64,000 nt of DNA, from positions 124,001 through 188,000 of the forward strand of contig NZ_JAJTWT010000007.1 of the NCBI RefSeq assembly GCF_021353235.1, written 5' to 3'. The position numbers and the translations under genes are program-made. The notes below the pieces were generated by a model. It was given only the letters and a program-made list of their open reading frames with translations. It ran no database searches and had not been told where the DNA came from. The stretch comes from Pelomonas caseinilytica (lineage in GTDB: Bacteria; Pseudomonadota; Gammaproteobacteria; Burkholderiales; Burkholderiaceae_C). Each line of letters starts with the position of its first letter. Position 1 is the stretch's first letter. This document shows, in pieces, positions 48,254-56,238 of the stretch.

Positions 48254-49194
48254 AGTTCGATCTCCATGCCGTCGTGCGCGACCTCGATGCCTTGCGCGGC
48301 CAGCTCGCGGCGCTCCCATCCCCCGCGGTCGAGGATGGGGTTGCTGTGGTGGATGTGGGTGAGCACCTTGCGCGGCGCGCCGCTGGCCTGCAGCACCTCG
48401 ATCATTCCGGGGCGCCCGCCGTCGCGGCTCTGCGGCAGGTGGCCCTTGTCGGTGGCGCTGAGGGCGCCGACGCCGGCCTCCTGCATGCCGTGCTCCGACC
48501 AGAAGCTGCCGTCGACGACGACGCAGTCGGCCTGCTGCATCCAGGCCATCTCGTCCTCGCCCACGCTGGCGAGCGCGGGCGACAGGAAGAGGCAGCGCCC
48601 GCTGCGCAGGTCGCGCACCTGCAGGGCGATGCACTCGCCGGCCGCCTCGCCGCGCAGCCTCGCATGCCGTGGCGCCCGCGCCGGCACGGCCAAGGCGGCG
48701 AAGCTCAGGGCCGGAAAGCCCGGGATCTCGAAGCTGGCGCTGCGGGCCTCGCCGGCGATGGGCAGCATGCGCCAGCGCACCCGGCAGTAACTCTCCAGCA
48801 CGTGCAGCAGCGGCAGCTCGGAGGTGAGGTCCTCGAACACCAGCGGCGTGGCATAGACCTCCAGCTCGCGGCTCTCGCGCAGGCTCAGCAGCCCGGCGAC
48901 GTGGTGCAGCCGCGAGTCCAGCAGCACGACGGCGCGGATGGGCGGGTCGCCAGGCAGGCCGTCATGGGCGGGCTGCAGGGCCGGCGTGTCGCGGATCTGC
49001 TGCGGCAGGTCGGGCGAGGCGTTGATGAGCAGCCAGCCCTCGCCGGGCCGGCCGTCCTGGGAGATGGCGATGGAGCTTTGCGTGCGCGCGCTGGCGTCGA
49101 GGTCGCCGCGGCGCCAGGCGCTGCACAGCCGGCAGTGGCAGTTCCACAGCGGGAAGCCGCCGCCCGCGCCGGAGCCGAGCACGAGGAGCTTCAT
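48250..49194 (-). CDS. pqqB: Coenzyme PQQ biosynthesis protein PqqB
   Basis: 314 residues, metallo-beta-lactamase fold. Starts MKLLVLGSGAGGGFPLWNCHC with the PqqB Cys cluster (NCHCRLCSAW), and has VVLLDSRLHHVAGLLSLRE, VVVDGSFW and LTHIHHSNPILD. PqqB hydroxylates the PqqA-derived Glu-Tyr dipeptide during PQQ synthesis. The other pqq genes (A, C, D, E) are not in the window, so this copy is away from the main pqq cluster or is an extra one. It heads a five-gene operon with a sigma-54 promoter. Confidence 0.93.
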   Translation of the reverse strand: MKLLVLGSGAGGGFPLWNCHCRLCSAWRRGDLDASARTQSSIAISQDGRPGEGWLLINASPDLPQQIRDTPALQPAHDGLPGDPPIRAVVLLDSRLHHVAGLLSLRESRELEVYATPLVFEDLTSELPLLHVLESYCRVRWRMLPIAGEARSASFEIPGFPALSFAALAVPARAPRHARLRGEAAGECIALQVRDLRSGRCLFLSPALASVGEDEMAWMQQADCVVVDGSFWSEHGMQEAGVGALSATDKGHLPQSRDGGRPGMIEVLQASGAPRKVLTHIHHSNPILDRGGWERRELAAQGIEVAHDGMEIEL

Positions 49195-49256
49195 GCGAAG
49201 CCCCGCAGGGATGACAGGGACATGGGAGCAGGGGATCGGGTCGATGCCCCCAGGAG

Positions 49257-49272
49257 TGCAAGACCCGTGCCT
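49257..49272 (-). promoter_or_regulatory. Sigma-54 promoter for the pqqB operon
   Basis: Minus-strand AGGCACGGGTCTTGCA: GG-N10-GC spacing and a perfect TTGCA -12 element. The pqqB ATG is 63 nt downstream. Confidence 0.7.
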
Positions 49273-49301
49273 TGCGCGAAGCCGCCGTCAATCGGGGGTT
49301 T

Positions 49302-49318
49302 TGCTCCACTTCGAGACA
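49302..49318. promoter_or_regulatory. Activator site (17-bp dyad) before pqqB
   Basis: Plus strand TGCTCCACTTCGAGACA, the reverse orientation of the site at 40102. Shared columns are TGCTCC at one end, G at position 12 and ACA at the other end. It lies 30 bp upstream of the pqqB promoter. Confidence 0.6.
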
Positions 49319-49379
49319 GGCCCGGGGGCGTTCACCCCCGGGAAAGTCCCGGGCCGGCCCTGAGGCCCCGGCACAACGC

Positions 49380-51497
49380 TCAGGCGTCGCCGGGCGGGTT
49401 CCAGCGCAGCTTGCGATAGATGGTGTTGCGGCTGATGCCCAGCTGCTTGGAGGCCAGCGAGATGTTGCCGCCCACCGCGTCCAGCGTGGCTCGGATCATG
49501 TCGATCTCGGCCTGGCCGAGGGTGCGCGCCGCGGCGGGCTCCGCCACAGCGAAGGCCACGGGCGGCGCGGGCGCCACCTCGGGCGCGCTCCAGGCCGGCG
49601 GCAGCGGCGCCGGCGCCGGGAAGGCCGCCGGAAGGGGCGCGGGGCCCGGCGCCGGGGTGAGGCCGCCGATGCTGCGCTGGATGTCCTCGAGGAAGTCGTC
49701 CGACAGGTGGGCCGCCGTGACGAAGCGCTCGCCCGCCGACATCACGGCCGCCGTGCGCAGCACGTTGGCCAGCTGGCGGATGTTGCCCGGCCACGAATAG
49801 CGCCGGAACATGGCCAGCACCTGGGGGCTGAGCTCGGGCGGGTCCTGGGGCCGCTCGGCCTGCAGGATGCGGCGCACGATGGCCTCGAGGTCGGTGCGCT
49901 CGCGCAGCGCCGGCAGCCGCAGCGCCAGGCCGTTGAGGCGGTAGTACAGGTCCTCGCGGAAGCTCTGGGCGGCGATCATGTCGCGCAGGTTGCGGTGGGT
50001 GGCGCCGATGACGGCGATGTCCACCGCGATGGACTTGGTGCTGCCCAGCGGCGTGACGCTGCGCTCCTGCAGGGCGCGCAGCAGCCGGGCCTGCAGCGGC
50101 AGCGGCATGTCGCCGATCTCGTCGAGGAAGAGCGTGCCGCCGTTGGCCTGCACCAGCCGCCCCGGCGCGCCCTTGCGCCGCGCGCCGGTGAAGGCGCCCT
50201 CCTCGTAACCGAAGAGTTCGGCCTCGATCAGGCTCTCGGGGATGGACGCGCAGTTGACGGCCACGAAGGGCTGGCGCGAGCGGTTGGAGTCGTGGTGCAC
50301 GGCGCGGGCCAGCAGCTCCTTGCCGGTCCCCGTCTCGCCGAGGATGAGCAGCGGGATGCCGCGGTCCAGCACGCGCCTGACCTTCTGGATGACGGTCTCC
50401 AGCTGCGGGTCGCCGGTGCGCAGGTATTGCAGGCCGGAAAAGCGCAGGCCGCCGCCGGCCTCGGCATCGTCGGCAACGCGCCCGGCGGGGTCACCGCCCC
50501 AGGCGGCCTCCTGCATGGGCGCGGCGCGTGTGGGCGTGGCGTCCGCCACGTCGCCCACGTCACCCAGGTCGTCGCGCCCGCGCAGGCCGGCCACCACGGG
50601 CCGCGAGGGCCAGTCGAAGCGGGCGCTGACGAAGAAGGACTGCCCCGTCGGCAGGCACAGCTGCATCGGCGGCGACAGGGGCATGCGGAAATGGTCGTAC
50701 ACCGCGGCCGGCGTGGTGCCGAAGAGGCTGGAGAGGCTGCGCGAGCGCAGCTCGGCCCCGCTCATGCCGAGCTGGTCCAGCGCCGCGCGGTTGGCGCCCA
50801 GCAGCCGGCCCTCGGGCGAGACGACGAGGATGCCTTCGAGCAGGGTACCGATGAACTCGGGCCGGCTGTGGAAGTGCAGGCGCAGGCGGTTGTTGTAGTC
50901 GTCCGAGAGCCAGTGGTTCTCGATCATGCGGGCCGACATGCGCACCAGGCCCATGGTGTGCTGGTGGTAGCCGCGGTGGTCGCCGGTCACGTCCAGCACG
51001 CCGAGCATGTTGCCGCGCGGGTCGAAGATGGGCGCGGCCGAGCAGGTCAGGAAGCTGTTGGCGTGCATGAAGTGCTCGCCGCCATGGACGAGGGTCGGTG
51101 CCTCCTCGAACAGCGCCGTGCCGATGGCGTTCGTGCCCTTGGCGTGCTCGGCCCAGTTCTCGCCGGGCGCCAGGGCCACGCGGTGGGCGCGCGCCAGGAA
51201 GCTGTCGTCGCCGACGGCGTGCAGGATGGTGCCCTGGGCGTCGGTCAGCACGATCATGCTTTCGGTGTTGACGATCTGCTCGTAGAGCAGCTGCATCACC
51301 GGCGCGGCGTGGGTGTACAGGCGATGGTTGCGTTCGCGGGCGAGGTTGAGGTCGCTGCGAATGAGCGGGTCCAGGCCGCATTTCTCGTGGCGCTTCAGGC
51401 CCAGGGCTTCGCTGCGCTGGTGGCTGCGCTCGATGAAGGCCTGACGCGGTGGCGCCAAGGGCGCCGGGCCGCCTGGGGCTTCGGTCTCGATGGGCAT
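49380..51497 (-). CDS. Sigma-54-dependent activator, AcoR-like, of the alcohol oxidation regulon
   Basis: 705 residues. N-terminal GAF-type sensor (about 75-190; [42 protein letters not shown]), a PAS domain (about 210-295), a linker, the AAA+ ATPase (Walker A GETGTGKE 387-394; GAFTGA 434-439 for sigma-54 contact) and a Fis-type HTH at the end ([20 protein letters not shown]). Activators of this build (AcoR, ExaE/MopR-like group) switch on alcohol or acetoin catabolism. Divergent from the cytochrome c gene. Confidence 0.94.
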   Translation of the reverse strand: MPIETEAPGGPAPLAPPRQAFIERSHQRSEALGLKRHEKCGLDPLIRSDLNLARERNHRLYTHAAPVMQLLYEQIVNTESMIVLTDAQGTILHAVGDDSFLARAHRVALAPGENWAEHAKGTNAIGTALFEEAPTLVHGGEHFMHANSFLTCSAAPIFDPRGNMLGVLDVTGDHRGYHQHTMGLVRMSARMIENHWLSDDYNNRLRLHFHSRPEFIGTLLEGILVVSPEGRLLGANRAALDQLGMSGAELRSRSLSSLFGTTPAAVYDHFRMPLSPPMQLCLPTGQSFFVSARFDWPSRPVVAGLRGRDDLGDVGDVADATPTRAAPMQEAAWGGDPAGRVADDAEAGGGLRFSGLQYLRTGDPQLETVIQKVRRVLDRGIPLLILGETGTGKELLARAVHHDSNRSRQPFVAVNCASIPESLIEAELFGYEEGAFTGARRKGAPGRLVQANGGTLFLDEIGDMPLPLQARLLRALQERSVTPLGSTKSIAVDIAVIGATHRNLRDMIAAQSFREDLYYRLNGLALRLPALRERTDLEAIVRRILQAERPQDPPELSPQVLAMFRRYSWPGNIRQLANVLRTAAVMSAGERFVTAAHLSDDFLEDIQRSIGGLTPAPGPAPLPAAFPAPAPLPPAWSAPEVAPAPPVAFAVAEPAAARTLGQAEIDMIRATLDAVGGNISLASKQLGISRNTIYRKLRWNPPGDA

Positions 51498-51633
51498 TGA
51501 GGCTTCCTTCGCCTGCCTCTACAGGCTTGTCTCCGGGATTGCGCGGTCGGTGCCACGCTCGTGCTCTGGCGGGCATGGTGTCCCAAAGCGCACCGCCTGT
51601 CCATTGACCGCGCGCAAGCGGCGAGGACGCCAC

Positions 51634-51650
51634 TGTGTCAGCTTGGAGCA
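51634..51650. promoter_or_regulatory. Activator site (17-bp dyad) before the cytochrome c gene
   Basis: TGTGTCAGCTTGGAGCA, fits TGT-N2-C-N4-YGGAGCA as at 40102. Only 9 bp separate it from the sigma-54 promoter at 51660, unusually close for an enhancer. Confidence 0.55.
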
Positions 51651-51659
51651 ATCCGGTCC

Positions 51660-51675
51660 TGGCATGTCACTTGCA
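51660..51675 (+). promoter_or_regulatory. Sigma-54 promoter for the cytochrome c / XoxJ-like / pqqU unit
   Basis: TGGCATGTCACTTGCA, GG-N10-GC with a perfect -12 TTGCA. The cytochrome c ATG is 58 nt downstream. Confidence 0.75.
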
Positions 51676-51732
51676 GTCTCCGGGGCATGGCCGACAGCGG
51701 CCCCACGGATTTCGACAACGACGGAGACAGCC

Positions 51733-52206
51733 ATGAAATTCCACCCCCTCGCCCTGGCCGGCGGACTCTGCCTCGCGGCCGTCCTGGTGACCGTGCAGGC
51801 CTGGGCCCACGGCGACGTGACGCCCCAAGCCGTGGACACGTCCAGCCTGCCCCAGCTCGGCGAAGGCTGGCGGCCCGAGAACCCCTTCCGGGGCAACGAG
51901 GCTGCCATCAAGATAGGCAGTTCGGCCTTCAACCAGAACTGCGCCCGCTGCCACGGCCTGGAGGCAGTCTCCGGCGGCATCGCGCCCGACCTGCGCCGCC
52001 TGGACAACGACTGCGCCACGCTCAAGGACGAGGCCAGGAAGGCCGCCTGCGTGAAGGAGAACGACGACTACTTCCTCAACACCGTGCGCCACGGCCGCAG
52101 CCGCAACGGCGCCGTCTATATGCCGCCCTTCGAGGGCGTGTTCACGCAGGAAGCCATGTGGGCGGTCAAGTCCTACCTCGAGACCCGCCGGGAGAAGCCG
52201 CTGTGA
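51733..52206 (+). CDS. Periplasmic cytochrome c, electron acceptor of the PQQ alcohol dehydrogenase (PedF/XoxG type)
   Basis: 157 residues. Signal peptide ending QAWA-HGD, heme-binding CARCH (70-74), and an axial Met130 in GAVYMPPFEGVFT. The spacing, the extra Cys pair (94, 106) and the GDVTPQAVDT start fit the cytochromes c550 found with PedE/PedH and ExaA. It would take electrons from PQQ in the alcohol dehydrogenase. Coupled to the next gene by a GTGA overlap. Confidence 0.9.
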   Translation: MKFHPLALAGGLCLAAVLVTVQAWAHGDVTPQAVDTSSLPQLGEGWRPENPFRGNEAAIKIGSSAFNQNCARCHGLEAVSGGIAPDLRRLDNDCATLKDEARKAACVKENDDYFLNTVRHGRSRNGAVYMPPFEGVFTQEAMWAVKSYLETRREKPL

Positions 52207-53015
52207 GGCGCCGCGAGCTGCTCGCCTTCGGCGCGGTGGCGCTGGCCGGCACCGCCGCCACCACCCTGGCCCAGGTGCGCGAGCGCGGCCACCTCGTCGT
52301 CGGCCTGTACGAGGACATGCCGCCCTTCCACGTCAAGGGCCGTGGCATCGACGTCGAGCTCGGCCAGGCCCTGGCCGAGGCGCTGGGCGTGAAGTTCTCG
52401 CCGCTGCCCTTCAATGCCGACGAGAACATGGCCGACGACCTGCGCAACATGGTCTGGAAAGGCCACTACCTCGGCTACGGCCCCGCCGACGTGCTGATGC
52501 ACGTGCCGGTGGACCGCCCGCTGATCGAGGCCACGCCGCAGGCGCGCATCTTCGCGCCCTACTACCGCGAGCACGTGGTGCTGGCGCGGCGGCTGCAGGA
52601 GCTGCCCGTGCTGGACGGCCTGTCGCAGCTCGGCGGGGGCCGCGTCGCCGTGGCCGGCCAGACGCTGGCGGGTTGGCTGATGATCGGCGCCGACGGCGGC
52701 GCCTACCGCGAGCAGCTGTCCACCCAGTACAAGGACGGCTGCGAGGCGGCGCGCGCCCTGCAGCGCGGCGAGGTGGTGGCCGCGGCCGGCCTGGCCTCGG
52801 AGCTGGAGAGCGTGCTCGCCGGCGACGCCGCCTTCCGCATCGAGCCCCTGCCCTCGCCACGCGCGCCGCGCGACGGCTGGGCCGCCGGCCTGGCCGTCAA
52901 GCGCGACGCCACCGACCTCGCCGAGGCCTTGCAGCAGGCCCTCGACCGCCTGACGAAGGCGGGCCGCGTGGGCGAGATTTTTGCCAAGTACAAGGTTGCC
53001 TGGCGCCCTGCCTGA
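52203..53015 (+). CDS. XoxJ/MxaJ-like periplasmic protein linked to quinoprotein dehydrogenases
   Basis: 270 residues from a GTG. Twin-arginine-like signal (MRRRELLAFGAVALAGTAAT), then a type II periplasmic binding protein fold (HLVVGLYEDMPPFHVKGRGIDVELGQALAEALGVKFS, LGYGPADVLMHVPVD, YYREHVVLARRL). This is the quinoprotein-associated binding-protein family, in which XoxJ/MxaJ are thought to help mature or activate the dehydrogenase rather than to transport. It sits between the cytochrome gene and the PQQ receptor gene. Confidence 0.88.
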   Translation: MRRRELLAFGAVALAGTAATTLAQVRERGHLVVGLYEDMPPFHVKGRGIDVELGQALAEALGVKFSPLPFNADENMADDLRNMVWKGHYLGYGPADVLMHVPVDRPLIEATPQARIFAPYYREHVVLARRLQELPVLDGLSQLGGGRVAVAGQTLAGWLMIGADGGAYREQLSTQYKDGCEAARALQRGEVVAAAGLASELESVLAGDAAFRIEPLPSPRAPRDGWAAGLAVKRDATDLAEALQQALDRLTKAGRVGEIFAKYKVAWRPA

Positions 53016-53041
53016 GCTGACCGCCCGATCTGGAGACTCCC

Positions 53042-55162
53042 ATGACCCAGCCATTCGCGCCCACCGCGCGAAGGACCGTCCTCGCGCTGGCCGCTGCCGC
53101 CGCCGCTTCGGCCGGCGCCGCGCCCACCGTGCTCGACGCCGTCGTCGTCACCGCCACCCGCACCGAGGCCGCGGCCTTCGACCTGCCGGCCTCCATCGAC
53201 CGCATCGACGGCGAGGCCCTGCGCGCCGGCCGCGCCCAGGTCAACCTCTCGGAGGGCCTGGGCGGCGTGCCCGGCCTGCTGGCGCGCGACCGCCAGAACT
53301 ACGCCCAGGACGTGCAGATCTCGGTGCGCGGCTTCGGCGCCCGCTCGGCCTTCGGCATCCGCGGCGTGCGCCTGTACGTCGACGACATCCCCGCCACCCT
53401 GCCCGACGGCCAGGGCCAGATCACCAACGTCGAGATCGGCACCGTGGGCCGCGTCGAGGTGCTGCGCGGGCCCTTCTCGGCCCTGTACGGCAACTCCTCC
53501 GGCGGCGTGCTCAGCGTGCACTCCGAGACGCCCGACGGCCCGCCCCGCGCGGAAGCCGGCGTCGCCTTCGGCAGCGATGGCCTCCGGCGCGTGGCGGCCT
53601 CCAGCCGCGGGCGCGAGGGCGGCTTCGCCTACACCGTGGGCGCCAGCCGCTTCGAGACCGACGGCTACCGCCAGCACAGCCAGGCCGAACGGCGTCTGGC
53701 CAATGCGCGGTTGAACTGGAAGCTGGGCCAGGCGACGCAGCTGACCCTGGTGGCCAACAGCGTCGAGCTGCCCGAGGCGCAGGACCCTCTCGGCCTGACC
53801 CGCGCGCAGTGGCAGGCCGACCCGCGCGGCGTGGACCCGGTGGCGCTGAGCTACGACACCCGCAAGACCATGCAGCAGGCCCAGGGCGGCCTGGTGCTGG
53901 AGCACGGCATCGACGCCGCCAACCAGCTCCGCGTGATGGTCTACCACGGCCATCGCGCGACGACCCAGTTCCAGTCCATCCCGTCCAACAGCCAGGGCAG
54001 CCTGCACCCTGGCGGCGTCATCGACCTGGCGCGCGACTACGAAGGCGCCGACCTGCGCTGGCGCTGGAAGGGCGCCGGCGCCAGCATCGTCGCCGGCCTG
54101 GCGGCTGACCAGCTGCGCGAACACCGCCTGGGCTACCAGAACTTCATCGGCGCCGGGCCTGCCATCCAACTGGGCGTGCAGGGGGCGCTGCGCCGCGACG
54201 AGACCAACCGCGTCTCCAACGCCGACCCTTACCTCCAGGCCGAATGGCAGCCCACGCCGGCCTGGCGGCTCAGCGCCGGTGTGCGCCGCAGCCGGGTCGA
54301 CTTCAGCTCCACCGACGCCTACGTCACCAAGACCAACCCGGACGACAGCGGCAGCACGCGCTATGCCGCCACGCTGCCGGTGCTGGGCGCCAGCTGGGCC
54401 GCCAGCGACGCCCTGCGCCTGTACGCCACCGCCGGCCGCGGCTTCGAGACGCCCACGCTCAACGAGCTGGCCTACCGGGCCAGCGGCGGCACGGGGCTGA
54501 ACTTCGGGCTGCAGCCCTCGCTCAGCCACAGCGTCGAGGCGGGCGCGAAGGCGCGCCTGGCCGGCGGCGAGTTCACGCTCGCCGTTTTCCAGACCACCAC
54601 GGCCCACGAGATCGTCACCCAGACCAACCAGGGCGGCCGGGCCACCTACCAGAACGCCGGCGCCACGCGGCGCCGCGGGCTGGAGGCCTCGGGCCGCTGG
54701 CCGCTGGCGCCGTCCCTGCAGGCCGAGGTCGCCGCGACCTGGCTCGACGCCCGCTACCGCGACGCCTTCCTGACCTGCACGGCCACGCCCTGCGCGGCGG
54801 CCAACCAGCCCGTCGCCGCCGGCAGCCGCATCCCCGGCGTCGCACGCACCTCGGCCTATGGCGCCCTGACCTGGCAACCGGGCGGAGGCTGGCGGGCCGG
54901 CCTGGAGGCGCGGGCGCTCGGCAAGGTCTGGGTCAACGACCTCAACAGCGATGCCGCCCCGGGCTATGCCACCGCCGCCGCCTTCGCCGGCTATCAGCTC
55001 GTGCTCGGTGCCTGGGACCTCGGCGCCCTGCTGCGCGTGGACAACCTGGCCGGCCGCCGCTACGCCGGCTCCGTCATCGTCAACGACGGCAACGGCCGCT
55101 TCTTCGAGCCGGCGCCCGGCCGCACCTGGCTGGCGAGCGCCACCGCCAACTACCGCTTCTGA
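53042..55162 (+). CDS. pqqU: TonB-dependent PQQ receptor, PqqU (YncD) type
   Basis: 706 residues. The plug region matches E. coli PqqU closely from memory: VNLSEGLGGVPGLLARDRQN, YAQDVQISVRGFGARSAFGI, RGVRLYVDDIPATLPDGQGQ and VLRGPFSALYGNSSGGV. Later barrel phrases also agree (GRGFETPTLNELAYRASGG, VIVNDGNGRFFEPAPGRTW). TonB box VLDAVVVTATRTEA near residue 32. PqqU imports PQQ across the outer membrane. It lies 26 bp after the XoxJ-like gene, inside the PQQ locus. Confidence 0.9.
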   Translation: MTQPFAPTARRTVLALAAAAAASAGAAPTVLDAVVVTATRTEAAAFDLPASIDRIDGEALRAGRAQVNLSEGLGGVPGLLARDRQNYAQDVQISVRGFGARSAFGIRGVRLYVDDIPATLPDGQGQITNVEIGTVGRVEVLRGPFSALYGNSSGGVLSVHSETPDGPPRAEAGVAFGSDGLRRVAASSRGREGGFAYTVGASRFETDGYRQHSQAERRLANARLNWKLGQATQLTLVANSVELPEAQDPLGLTRAQWQADPRGVDPVALSYDTRKTMQQAQGGLVLEHGIDAANQLRVMVYHGHRATTQFQSIPSNSQGSLHPGGVIDLARDYEGADLRWRWKGAGASIVAGLAADQLREHRLGYQNFIGAGPAIQLGVQGALRRDETNRVSNADPYLQAEWQPTPAWRLSAGVRRSRVDFSSTDAYVTKTNPDDSGSTRYAATLPVLGASWAASDALRLYATAGRGFETPTLNELAYRASGGTGLNFGLQPSLSHSVEAGAKARLAGGEFTLAVFQTTTAHEIVTQTNQGGRATYQNAGATRRRGLEASGRWPLAPSLQAEVAATWLDARYRDAFLTCTATPCAAANQPVAAGSRIPGVARTSAYGALTWQPGGGWRAGLEARALGKVWVNDLNSDAAPGYATAAAFAGYQLVLGAWDLGALLRVDNLAGRRYAGSVIVNDGNGRFFEPAPGRTWLASATANYRF

Positions 55163-55176
55163 AGCCAAGACAAAAG

Positions 55177-55250
55177 GCAACCACAGAGCCACAGAGACAC
55201 AGAGGAAATGCAGAGCGCTCTTCTCCGTGCCTCTGTGCCTCCGTGGTTGC
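55177..55250. repeat. CACAGAGG inverted repeat, copy 2
   Basis: GCAACCACAGAGCCACAGAG at the left; GCCTCTGTGCCTCCGTGGTTGC at the right. It fills the gap between pqqU and the propeller gene. Same family as 33232-33307. Confidence 0.85.
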
Positions 55251-55276
55251 ATTTCCAACGACCCAGGAGAAGCACG

Positions 55277-56218
55277 ATGTCCCGTCTCCTTCCCGTCCTG
55301 ACCCTGCTCACCGCCGCCATCTCGGCCGCCCACGCCGGCCCGCTGGCCTATGTGTCCAACGAGGGCTCGGGCACGCTGAGCGTCATCGACACCGAGACCG
55401 ACGCGGTGCTCTACGAGCTGCCGGCCGGCGCCAAGCCGCGCGGCGCCGTCGTGAGCCCCGACGGCCGCCGCGCCTACGTGAGCGACCAGCCCGGCAACCG
55501 CCTCGTCGTGCTGGACCTGGCCACGCGCCGCCAGGCCGGCGAGATCCCGCTCGGCGAGTCACCCGAAGGCCTGGGCCAGTCGCCCGACGGGCTGTGGGTG
55601 GTGGCGGCGGTCGAGGAGAGCAACGAGATCGTCTTCGTCGACACGCGCACCCTGGCCCGCAGCTTCGCCGTCAAGGTGAAAGGCAAGAACCCCGAGCACG
55701 CCGTCTTCAGCCCGGACGGGCGCTGGGTGCTGGTGAGCGCCGAGGAGGGCAGCGCCGTGGACGTCATCGACGTGGCCAAGCGCGCCCAGGTCGCGCAGAT
55801 CCCCGTCGGCGCCCGGCCGCGCGGCATCGGCTTCTCGCCGGACGGGCGGCGCGCCTACGTGGCGGCCGAGATGTCCAGCGAGATCTACGTCATCGACACG
55901 CCGAGCTTCACGGTGCGCGACAAGCTCATGGCCGGACCCAAGAGCAACGGCATCAGCGTGCATCCCGACGGCCGGCGCGTCTTCATCTCCAACGGCGGCG
56001 ACGCCAGCGTCTCGGTGCTGGACGTGGAGCGCATGGCCCTGGTCGCCACCATCCCGGTCGGGCAGCGGCCCTGGAACATGGCCCTGACGCCCGACGGCCG
56101 CAAGCTCTACGTGGCCTGCGGGCGCTCGGGCGCCGTCTCCGTCATCGACACCGAGACCCTGCAGCGCGTGGCCGACGTGGCCGTGGGCAAGCTGCCTTGG
56201 GGCGTGGTGATCCGGTGA
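55277..56218 (+). CDS. YncE-like seven-bladed beta-propeller protein (PQQ-catabolism-associated type)
   Basis: 313 residues from the ATG at 55277, chosen because AGGAGA lies just before it and a signal peptide follows (LLTAAISAAHA). The mature protein is made of about seven YVTN-like blades with repeats such as YVSNEGSGTLSVIDTETDAV, FSPDGRRAYVAAEMS and LYVACGRSGAVSVIDTETLQ. Such proteins are often found with PQQ dehydrogenases; in E. coli the yncE gene is divergent from pqqU (yncD). Role unknown. The stop overlaps a GTG in the next frame. Confidence 0.9.
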   Translation: MSRLLPVLTLLTAAISAAHAGPLAYVSNEGSGTLSVIDTETDAVLYELPAGAKPRGAVVSPDGRRAYVSDQPGNRLVVLDLATRRQAGEIPLGESPEGLGQSPDGLWVVAAVEESNEIVFVDTRTLARSFAVKVKGKNPEHAVFSPDGRWVLVSAEEGSAVDVIDVAKRAQVAQIPVGARPRGIGFSPDGRRAYVAAEMSSEIYVIDTPSFTVRDKLMAGPKSNGISVHPDGRRVFISNGGDASVSVLDVERMALVATIPVGQRPWNMALTPDGRKLYVACGRSGAVSVIDTETLQRVADVAVGKLPWGVVIR

Positions 56219-56238
56219 ACGCACCGGCGCGACGATCG

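Noticed and set aside
49195-49379. Searched for a pqqA peptide gene upstream of pqqB
   Set aside because: No short frame with the Glu-x3-Tyr core was found; the region holds the sigma-54 promoter and activator site.
54244-56238. Frame joining pqqU, the propeller gene and the second receptor into one 1496-codon ORF
   Set aside because: Only the part from about 56215 on encodes a real protein; the upstream part is the wrong frame of pqqU and the propeller gene.
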